DNA of 12,328 nucleotides from Thiothrix sp. GTDB taxonomy: Bacteria; Pseudomonadota; Gammaproteobacteria; Thiotrichales; Thiotrichaceae. The stretch's first letter is position 1. Each line of letters starts with the position of its first letter. The notes below the pieces were generated by a model. It made no database searches. It was not told the DNA's origin and saw only the letters and a program-made list of their open reading frames with translations. The DNA lies in contig DRMA01000264.1 of the NCBI GenBank assembly GCA_011375245.1, forward strand, positions 1-12,328. The letters run 5' to 3'. Of this stretch, positions 7,050 through 12,328 are shown in pieces. The position numbers and the translations under genes were made by a program.

Positions 7050-7949
7050 ATGGCAAACGAATATTCATTTTACCCAGGCTGTTCTTCACAAAAAGGCGCA
7101 TCAGGGTCTAACCAGATGGTGTCTAACGATACCATGTGTGAAGAATTAGATATTAAGCTGAATGAAATTGAAGACTGGAATTGTTGCGGTGCATCGGTGG
7201 GTTATTCAGGCGGTGGCGAGTTATCGCGTTTAGCCCTTTCGGCACGAAATCTGGCTATTTCAGAAGAAAAACACCCTGAGCAAGATTTAATTGCGACGTG
7301 CCCAGCCTGTTGGTTGGCAACCCGCGAGACGCAAGAACGCTTGCATGATGATCCACAAATGATGTCTGATGCGAATAAAGCATTGGCTGAAATTGGCGTT
7401 AAATATCAAGGAGTTAAAAAGCCTGCACGTCATATGACCGAAGTATTAGTCGAAGACATTGGTTTTGATAAGTTAGCAGAGACGGTTAAAAAACCCTTAG
7501 AAGGGATTAAGATTGCAGGCTATGTTGGCTGTCAGTCAAACCGTCCTTATGGTATTGCGGGTGAATCGTTTGAAAACCCTTTGTATCTCGACAAAATGGC
7601 TGAGGCGGCAGGTGCGGACGCGATTGGTGACTATGAGAAGAAAGTATCCTGTTGTGGCGGTGCGTTAATGTTCTCTGAGCCAGAAAAATCACAAGCATTG
7701 GTTAAAGATATTATCGAATCGGCCTATGATCATGGTGCAGATATGATTATGACCCCTTGTGCGATGTGTCAGATGAATGTTGAAGCCTATCAAGGCGATA
7801 TTAATGATAAATTTGGTACTAAGTTTGATATGCCTGTGGTCTTTTATAGTCAAGTATTGAGTGTGGCTTATGGGCGCTCAGCAAAGGATGCGGCGTTGAA
7901 TGGTCAGTTGATTAAGCCGAAGAAGTTGATTGAGCTTGCTGAGAAGTAA
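7050..7949 (+). CDS. hdrB: HdrB-like CCG-domain subunit (non-cubane iron-sulfur clusters)
   Basis: This 299-aa protein has two complete CCG (cysteine-rich) motifs. The first is C11, C45-C46, C84 and C87 (YPGCSS, NCCGAS, CPAC); the second is C161, C201-C202, C237 and C240 (GCQSN, SCCGGA, CAMC). Spacings fit the family pattern CX31-39CCX35-39CXXC. In methanogen HdrB each motif binds a non-cubane [4Fe-4S] cluster and together they cleave a heterodisulfide, so both sites here look competent for thiol/disulfide chemistry. The bacterial substrate is unknown; a sulfur-metabolism thiol or protein disulfide such as DsrC is a guess. There is no membrane segment. GGAGAGG at 7033-7039, inside the hdrC end, serves as ribosome binding site. 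It is the last gene of the operon. Confidence 0.88.
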   Translation: MANEYSFYPGCSSQKGASGSNQMVSNDTMCEELDIKLNEIEDWNCCGASVGYSGGGELSRLALSARNLAISEEKHPEQDLIATCPACWLATRETQERLHDDPQMMSDANKALAEIGVKYQGVKKPARHMTEVLVEDIGFDKLAETVKKPLEGIKIAGYVGCQSNRPYGIAGESFENPLYLDKMAEAAGADAIGDYEKKVSCCGGALMFSEPEKSQALVKDIIESAYDHGADMIMTPCAMCQMNVEAYQGDINDKFGTKFDMPVVFYSQVLSVAYGRSAKDAALNGQLIKPKKLIELAEK

Positions 7950-7978
7950 TTAGTAACTTAATTCTGTTAGATCCCTCT

Positions 7979-8004
7979 AGTGCCGAGGCTGGAGCCTCGG
8001 CACT
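7979..8004. terminator. Strong hairpin after hdrB (possible terminator or dispersed palindrome)
   Basis: AGTGCCGAGGCT and AGCCTCGGCACT are perfect 12-bp arms separated by GG, 30 bases after the hdrB stop. The stem is GC-rich and sits between convergent genes, where a bidirectional terminator would be useful. No T-run follows on either side, so it is not a standard intrinsic terminator. Its perfect symmetry also fits a repeated palindromic element. Confidence 0.55.
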
Positions 8005-8032
8005 GCTATCGGATAACAATAAGTGGTGTCTT

Positions 8033-8066
8033 CCCTTGATTCCGCAAGCTACATCAAGGCTACGGG
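8033..8066. repeat. REP-like palindromic element overlapping the end of the HAD gene
   Basis: CCTTGAT (8034-8040) and ATCAAGG (8053-8059) form a 7-bp stem around a 12-base loop containing GCAAGCT, followed by CTACGGG. The layout, a short stem directly followed by a CTACG tail, is like enterobacterial REP/BIME units (stem then CCTACG). The stop codon and last codons of the HAD gene lie in it. Copy number elsewhere in the genome cannot be seen. Confidence 0.45.
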
Positions 8067-8864
8067 AGTTACCTTACTTTGAACTACGTCAAGAAACTCA
8101 TCTTGAGTAATCAATCGAATCCTTGTCCCTACGATACTTTTTCTATCGTGCAACGTATTGTACCCCCAATCCACAAGCTGAAGGTTGAGCTGCTGTAGTG
8201 CAGGATTATTTAATAAGTTGTTTAAGGTCGGTAAGCGATCTTCTACAAATACAATATCTTGCTTAGCATGTTTGATGCTAAGTGCTTCTAGTACCTGTGG
8301 CTTGCTCATCCCTCGATCCAAACCATAAATACGTTCTGCTGCGAGTTCAATTTGGCTACTTGCTAAGATGCGTTGTACAAAGCGTTCTTGTTTAGTGGTG
8401 ATGATATACCATTGATCAGCAGCTAAAGTGCGTAATTTTTCGGCTATCCCTGAAAATAATGGGTTCTTATCAAGCCAGTCTTGTTCATTTTGCTCAATCC
8501 ATTGATCGCGTATTGTGCCAAAGGCTTTTTTCAGGTCTGTTATCTCTAATTTTTCCTTAGTGAGTAGTGTTGTGATGTGCTGTTCGTAGTGAGTACATAA
8601 ATCAGCAATATTAACTTTGTTGTACAGCAAGCGCATAATCAATATGGCTTCATACCCTGTTTCAATATAAGGTCGTACCTGTCGAAAGGCTGAGATTAAT
8701 GCATTATTGATGCTAAATTGTTGCATCTCTGACCAATAGAGTTGTGCTACCTTCCAGCCTGTTATAGCTGTTTCAGTCGCACTGTCACAAATGACACCAT
8801 CGAAATCAAGAGCATAGATAGGAGGCTTGCTGCTAAGGTTACAAATGACAAATCCTCCCTTCAT
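8049..8864 (-). CDS. HAD-superfamily hydrolase, substrate unknown
   Basis: This protein of up to 271 aa has the haloacid dehalogenase motifs in order: motif I ALDFDGVICDS with nucleophile D20 and acid/base D22; a long helical cap with KNPLF (about residues 133-137) before motif II; motif II YIITTKQERF; motif III lysine in SKPQVLEAL; motif IV VFVEDRLPTL. Such enzymes are Mg2+-dependent phosphatases. The cap is helical, as in phosphoglycolate phosphatase-like members, but longer than usual. The annotated ATG overlaps the upstream gene by 26 bases and has a weak ribosome site. A strong GGAGGA lies inside the frame (8853-8858) and points to an ATT codon at 8846-8844, giving a 265-aa product. The last five residues and stop come from a REP-like repeat, so the original C-terminus may have been replaced. 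Confidence 0.82.
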   Translation of the reverse strand: MKGGFVICNLSSKPPIYALDFDGVICDSATETAITGWKVAQLYWSEMQQFSINNALISAFRQVRPYIETGYEAILIMRLLYNKVNIADLCTHYEQHITTLLTKEKLEITDLKKAFGTIRDQWIEQNEQDWLDKNPLFSGIAEKLRTLAADQWYIITTKQERFVQRILASSQIELAAERIYGLDRGMSKPQVLEALSIKHAKQDIVFVEDRLPTLNNLLNNPALQQLNLQLVDWGYNTLHDRKSIVGTRIRLITQDEFLDVVQSKVTPVALM

Positions 8865-9087
8865 AAATAGCCATCACTGCTTTTAATTCATGATAAATAA
8901 AATCTCGTTCAGCGAAGGAGTAAGCACTGAGTTGTTCAGGAATCTGCTGTTTTTTTAAGGTATATAATAATTTATTAACAGCGATACAGCCTTTACTAGC
9001 AATGGCTTCAATGACTAATTCTAACTTGCTGTAATCCAAATTTTCTATTGGGGTATGGGCGCTGATTGAATATTGACGTGATCGCAT
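8839..9087 (-). CDS. Hypothetical protein, 82 aa, operon partner of the HAD hydrolase
   Basis: I do not recognise this protein. It is soluble and mostly helical: residues 18-45 read as an amphipathic helix (KLELVIEAIASKG) followed by VNKLLYTLKKQQIPEQL, and residues 56-76 contain AERDFIYHELKAVMAIYEG. There is one Cys at 34 and one near the end. No signal peptide or membrane segment is seen. It overlaps the HAD gene by 26 bases in another frame, which implies cotranscription and coupling. The start ATG at 9087 has no clear Shine-Dalgarno. The regular hydrophobic pattern and the tight linkage make it likely to be real. Confidence 0.65.
   Translation of the reverse strand: MRSRQYSISAHTPIENLDYSKLELVIEAIASKGCIAVNKLLYTLKKQQIPEQLSAYSFAERDFIYHELKAVMAIYEGRICHL
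8853..8858 (-). promoter_or_regulatory. Internal Shine-Dalgarno that questions the HAD start
   Basis: GGAGGA on the minus strand lies 6 bases before an in-frame ATT (8846-8844) and just before the stop of the upstream 82-aa gene. ATT starts are rare but known (infC), so use here is only a suggestion. Confidence 0.35.
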
Positions 9088-9116
9088 ATGATAACAACTG
9101 GGTGAGTTAAAAGGGG

Positions 9117-9140
9117 ATGTTGCAATAAAAATTGTAACAT
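9117..9140. repeat. Inverted repeat between two leftward genes
   Basis: ATGTTGCAAT and ATTGTAACAT form 10-bp arms (one G-T pair) around AAAA. It lies between the 87-aa gene and the 82-aa gene. It could end the upstream transcript, but no T-run follows directly. Confidence 0.35.
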
Positions 9141-9203
9141 TGTTAGTAGTACTTTGTGTTGTATCGGGTATTGACTAATATCAATGGTTGGGTGATTTAG
9201 TTA

Positions 9204-9467
9204 TTATTTGCTCATTTTCGGTTTTTTCTTTCGGGATGATGTATTTGAAAATGGTGGATTATCACCTTGCAATGTAGAAACTAGTTTGGCTAATAAAATG
9301 CGCAAAAGTCGGGATAGAATAGGGTGTTTGTGAACATTTTTTTGGTATTTATACGGGGTTTGCTGGGTGGAGAGGAGAGAGGTGGTTCTTTCGTGGGCAT
9401 TATTTTTTTTAAGGGGGTCAGAGGGCAAAACTCTGCTAATAGAATTCTCTTTGAAGATGTTATTCAT
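9204..9467 (-). CDS. Hypothetical small basic protein, 87 aa
   Basis: I do not recognise this protein. It is rich in Lys, Arg, Ser and Asn, has no Cys, and has one mildly hydrophobic stretch at about residues 49-66 (HPILSRLLRILLAKLVSTL), which could be an amphipathic or weak membrane-surface helix. The C-terminus is strongly basic (SRKKKPKMSK). A good Shine-Dalgarno (GAGGA, 9475-9479) lies 7 bases before the ATG, and a TATACT -10-like hexamer on the same strand lies at 9491-9496. These start signals are the main support; the composition is otherwise like non-coding sequence. It could be a lineage-specific protein. Confidence 0.45.
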   Translation of the reverse strand: MNNIFKENSISRVLPSDPLKKNNAHERTTSLLSTQQTPYKYQKNVHKHPILSRLLRILLAKLVSTLQGDNPPFSNTSSRKKKPKMSK

Positions 9468-9534
9468 TTGTTATTCCTCAATAGCGTAGAAGTATAGAGT
9501 AACGAAAGCATTTCTGATCATTAGCTACTGGGTG

Positions 9535-9626
9535 ATAAACAAGAGTTACTATTAATAAGTAACCCTTGTTTATGAAGAAGTATCTATGGCGTGGAGATAC
9601 TCCTTAACGAGCACATTCCTTGTGCT
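9535..9626. repeat. Cluster of three inverted repeats downstream of the 660-aa gene
   Basis: Three hairpins lie within 92 bases. The largest (9535-9573) has 16-bp arms, ATAAACAAGAGTTACT and its near-complement, with one mismatch that becomes a G-U pair in minus-strand RNA and a 7-base loop. The second is AGTATCT/AGATACT (9579-9601). The third is AGCACA/TGTGCT (9610-9626). They follow the stop of the leftward 660-aa gene, so they may end or stabilise its transcript. None has a T-run. Confidence 0.5.
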
Positions 9627-9648
9627 GTCCCACTCATTATAGATGATT

Positions 9649-11631
9649 TTAACGATTGTTGATTGCGTTAGTTGATATTTTGTTATTGGCATCTGATAAA
9701 CAGATAAAAATAATATTTTGTCTATTTTTTCTGCGGATAAAACTTAAACCTACAAGTAATACAAGTAGTGCAATATTAAAGCTGCCACCCGCTCCCTTCG
9801 TGTTTTCTGCTTCTGTGATTGTTTTACTGTCATCATGTGTAGGAGGAGTTGCAGTGTTGACAACCGTTATAGGCACTGCTGGAGTAACAGCAATGGAGCT
9901 AGGAGCGCTTACTGCTGTATTTTCAGGTTGTGCATTATCTGAACTGCTTGGAGAGTTGCTATCGGTAGTTGTCTCTGTCTCTGTTAGTGTTTCTACGGGA
10001 AGTTCTATAGGCACTTCGGTAATCGTTATGGTAAAGCATTGAATTTCTGATGATATGCCGTGGCCTTTTTTAGTAACCGCTTTCATGCAAATTTCAGCAC
10101 TACCGTGTGTATTTGCTTGAGTTTTAAAATGCAATGAATGTGATGGATAGCTTAGCCAAGGTTGCTCACTAAATAATGCAGGGTTGGAGTTTGAAGTAAC
10201 ATAGAAATAAATCGGTTCTAGGTTATCACCTCCATTAGGTAGCTGTGTTCCACCCATACCATCCATTGCTCGTGTTATCCAAGCAGGAACATGCACAGTA
10301 CCTGTATCAGAAGGGGTTGTATAATTAGTTGCTGCTAAGATAAAGCTTGGTTGTTGATAGGGATCGGTGATTGTTATTGTAAAGCATTGAATCTCCGACG
10401 ATACACCATGACCTTTTTTAGTCACTGCTTTCATGCAAATTTCCGCACTACCCTGCGTATCATCCTGAGTGGTGAAATGCAATGAATGTGATGGATGGCT
10501 TAGCCAAGGTTGTTCACTAAACAATGCGGGGTTGGAGTTTGAAGTAACATAGAAATAAATCGGCTCTAGGTTATCACCCCCATAAGGAAGCTGGGTTCCA
10601 CCTCTACCATCCGTTGCTTGGGTTATCCAATCTGCAACTTGCACAGTTCCTGCATCATAAGTTGTTGTGTAGTTCGTGGCTGCTAGGGTAACCGTTGGTT
10701 TTTCAGGCTGTACATTAATACTGACCGTTGCAGTGTCTGCGGTTAAAGCGGTTATGGTTGCGCTTGCTGTTGCAATAGCAATAGCGATTGTTGTCGCTGT
10801 TACCGTTTCACCATTAGCGTTGCGTACGGTATAACTAAAGTTATTTTCACTGGGTGTATAAATAATTTCTGCAACCGTTTCGGTGATAACGCTTGTCTCG
10901 CTATTATTATTGCTGGTGAGGGTGTAAATAAAGGTTTCACTGTCAGTAAAATCTTCAGTGGGAGTATGTATAGCAACTGCCGTTGCTGTTGCCGTTGCTG
11001 TCGCATCTTCTGTTGAGGCAATTGCGATTGCAGTCGCGGTAGCAATCGCCTCACCGTCAAGAGCATTGCTAATCGTAAAGGTAATGCTTTCTGTATTTTC
11101 TGTGTTCTCTGTGCTATTGGGACTATTGTTTACATTCCGAAAAATAGTTGCTGTGCCATCAGCATCAGCTATTGCTTCTCCGCCCTCATTATCATTGATG
11201 GTAAACGTGAACGTATCAGTATCGGTAAAATCGCCTTCTGGTGCAAGAACGGCAATAGCGGTACTTGTTGCTGTTGCGGTTGTTTCAGTAAGGTAGCCAT
11301 CACTAATGGTATAATCAAAGGTATCTGTGCCAATGAAATTTGCATTGGGTGTGTATACGAAATGATTGCCTTGCTGTTCAATAAAACCATGTGTTGGATT
11401 GGTATAGCCAATAATTTCCAATAGGTCGTTATCAAGGTCAGAGTCATTATCAAGGATAGTGATCGGAACGGGGGTATTGAGTGTTGTTTCAGCAATGTCA
11501 TCAACGGCATTGGGTATATGATTCATTGCCTCAGGCAAATCTTCAGCCGATGTATTACTGACTAATATGGTTGAAAATAGAACGAATAATGTACTAATAG
11601 CCACTTTTTTGGCTTGCTTGAGAAAAGGCAT
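9649..11631 (-). CDS. Secreted Thr/Ala-rich Ig-like repeat protein with GlyGly-CTERM-like anchor
   Basis: This 660-aa exported protein has a signal peptide (residues 1-29, cleavage likely after SNTSA). Residues 40-118 are a complete bacterial Ig-like domain (DNDSDLDNDLLEI...GTDTFDYTISDG; Big_9/cadherin-like). Residues 119-308 hold partial copies that keep only the second half (such as DFTDTDTFTFTINDNEG and DFTDSETFIYTLTS), joined by Ala/Thr/Ile-only runs. Residues 312-427 and 428-538 are near-identical tandem domains, each with two Cys (399/416 and 515/532) that could form disulfides. A Pro/Thr/Ser linker (540-610) leads to GAGGSFNIALLVLLVGLSFIRRK (613-635), a Gly motif, membrane helix and basic stop like GlyGly-CTERM signals processed by rhombosortase. 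About 25 extra residues follow, which is unusual. Probably a cell-surface or adhesion protein; no enzyme motif is seen. Confidence 0.78.
   Translation of the reverse strand: MPFLKQAKKVAISTLFVLFSTILVSNTSAEDLPEAMNHIPNAVDDIAETTLNTPVPITILDNDSDLDNDLLEIIGYTNPTHGFIEQQGNHFVYTPNANFIGTDTFDYTISDGYLTETTATATSTAIAVLAPEGDFTDTDTFTFTINDNEGGEAIADADGTATIFRNVNNSPNSTENTENTESITFTISNALDGEAIATATAIAIASTEDATATATATAVAIHTPTEDFTDSETFIYTLTSNNNSETSVITETVAEIIYTPSENNFSYTVRNANGETVTATTIAIAIATASATITALTADTATVSINVQPEKPTVTLAATNYTTTYDAGTVQVADWITQATDGRGGTQLPYGGDNLEPIYFYVTSNSNPALFSEQPWLSHPSHSLHFTTQDDTQGSAEICMKAVTKKGHGVSSEIQCFTITITDPYQQPSFILAATNYTTPSDTGTVHVPAWITRAMDGMGGTQLPNGGDNLEPIYFYVTSNSNPALFSEQPWLSYPSHSLHFKTQANTHGSAEICMKAVTKKGHGISSEIQCFTITITEVPIELPVETLTETETTTDSNSPSSSDNAQPENTAVSAPSSIAVTPAVPITVVNTATPPTHDDSKTITEAENTKGAGGSFNIALLVLLVGLSFIRRKNRQNIIFICLSDANNKISTNAINNR
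10018..10698 (-). repeat. Tandem duplication of a 116-codon Ig-like domain
   Basis: Two adjacent in-frame copies (10351-10698 and 10018-10350) encode domains beginning PTVTLAATNYTT and PSFILAATNYTT. They share long identical stretches such as NLEPIYFYVTSNSNPALF and AEICMKAVTKKGHG, with close identity at DNA level too, which indicates a recent duplication or ongoing gene conversion. Confidence 0.85.
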
Positions 11632-12063
11632 AGAATATATTTATCCATTTTTTTGGTTTATGACTTTGTAAGCAGATAAGTGCAATTAAACGATAAATAT
11701 ATTGTTTATTTGACTTATTTTATTCAGCTTTAATTCATACTACAACAAGGATAGTCGTTGAGATAGCTTAATTAATTTTTTTTCTATGAGAGATATAATA
11801 TTAATTATTAATGGTGTGCTTTTGTGATTTTTTCTATAGTTTTGTATATTTTTTGATCTTATTAATCAGTTAATATATGTTGTTATTAATTAAATTTATA
11901 ACTAACGTTGAAGATATTATTGTTTGTTGATATAAACGGTTGAAGTCACTGATAAAAGGTTTTTTAAGGTATGAAAGAACATAAGCAGCAGATGACTTGG
12001 CTATGTTGTTTTGTTGAAAAATGAAACAATATCCTTGTTGATATTTTATTCAGGATTAAGAAA
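11632..12063. other. AT-rich divergent intergenic region with promoters
   Basis: No gene is seen in this 432-bp stretch between two divergent genes for exported proteins. It is extremely AT-rich. A TATAAT on the plus strand lies at 11794-11799, far from the next start. A small inverted repeat AATATC/GATATT (12028-12045) lies just before the ribosome site of the rightward gene. Definite -35/-10 pairs could not be chosen with confidence because of the base composition. Confidence 0.4.
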
Positions 12064-12328
12064 ATGACATTGCGTAAACGTCTGTGGGGATTAGGATTAT
12101 TCACTAGTTTATTAGTGTTAACACAGGCAAATGCAGCTAGTCATTCTCGTTCTATCACTATTCAAGTGGTTGCTAAAGAGCATATAAAACTAAAAGGATC
12201 AGCGACTGCTAAGACGCTAACGGCAATTAAACTTATTGATATTCAACGTAATAAGCCTATTAATCTAGGGACATTTGGTATTGAAGCCAGTACACAGGCA
12301 AACTGTAGTATTGGTTTCAGCTCTGTTA
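12064..12328 (+). CDS. Secreted protein, N-terminal part only (cut by window end)
   Basis: From ATG at 12064 the frame stays open for 88 codons to the window edge. The start has AGGA 8 bases upstream (12052-12055). The N-terminus is a clear Sec signal peptide: MTLRKRLWGLGLFTSLLVLT with positive residues, a hydrophobic core, then QANAAS, so cleavage probably falls after NA or NAA. The mature part begins SHSRSITIQVVAKEHIKL and continues with beta-strand-like sequence, KTLTAIKLIDIQ and NLGTFGIEAS, to a Cys in QANCSIGFSSV. A Cys in a beta-rich exported protein might suggest a pilus or coat-type subunit, but the family cannot be assigned from this fragment. It is divergent from the 660-aa secreted protein. 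Confidence 0.7.
   Translation, partial: MTLRKRLWGLGLFTSLLVLTQANAASHSRSITIQVVAKEHIKLKGSATAKTLTAIKLIDIQRNKPINLGTFGIEASTQANCSIGFSSV

Noticed and set aside
9535..9573. Integron attC site
   Set aside because: The core-site pairs (RYYYAAC/GTTRRRY) with the required L-box layout are not found, and no integrase is visible.
9656..10042. 128-aa plus-strand open frame with VVSVSVSVST-type sequence
   Set aside because: It is antisense to the low-complexity C-terminus of the 660-aa secreted protein; the repetitive codons keep the opposite strand open.
10958..11296. 112-aa plus-strand open frame with AVAVAVA-type runs
   Set aside because: It is antisense to the Ala/Thr/Ile codon runs of the secreted protein and has no independent start signals.
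1..12328. tRNA or rRNA genes
   Set aside because: No cloverleaf with a GTTCRANNC T-arm or rRNA-like conserved sequence was noticed in the intergenic regions on reading.

Overview
The window looks like a moderately AT-rich gammaproteobacterial genome of a sulfur-oxidising lineage (Thiotrichales-like; this is an inference from gene content and composition, not a sequence match). It joins a plasmid-type maintenance module to a QmoAB-HdrCB electron-transfer operon, followed by unrelated accessory genes.

Left part (1-2143). A replication initiator of the RepA/RPA family is read leftwards off the window edge (754 to 1). It is preceded by an origin-like array of nine clear iterons, 16 bp each, with consensus TTCGTGAYTTYAGGAA. 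Two iterons lie in the repA leader in the repA orientation and seven in the opposite orientation. An AT-rich spacer follows, then a Phd/YefM antitoxin-PIN toxin operon with a palindromic operator. Together these look like a plasmid replication and stabilisation cassette.

Central part (2138-8066). A small AF1514-like protein is divergent from the main operon. The operon is qmoA, qmoB, hdrC, hdrB (2866-7949), with very tight spacing and a strong Shine-Dalgarno site at each start I checked. QmoA and QmoB are HdrA-like flavoproteins known from the route between APS reductase and the quinone pool. The usual membrane subunit QmoC is replaced here by separate soluble HdrC and HdrB with all cluster cysteines in place. 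No aprAB genes are in the window. The operon ends at a long perfect hairpin and a REP-like palindrome.

Right part (8049-12328). Two overlapping leftward genes encode an 82-aa unknown protein and a HAD-fold hydrolase; the last codons of the hydrolase lie inside the REP-like palindrome. Next come a small basic unknown protein, a cluster of three inverted repeats, a 660-aa secreted Thr/Ala-rich Ig-like repeat protein with a GlyGly-CTERM-like anchor, a 430-bp AT-rich divergent promoter region, and the start of another secreted protein cut by the window end.

The main point of interest is that a plasmid replicon and addiction module sit about 750 bp from a core dissimilatory sulfur-metabolism operon. 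This suggests a plasmid, chromid or integrated plasmid carrying a QmoAB-HdrCB complex.
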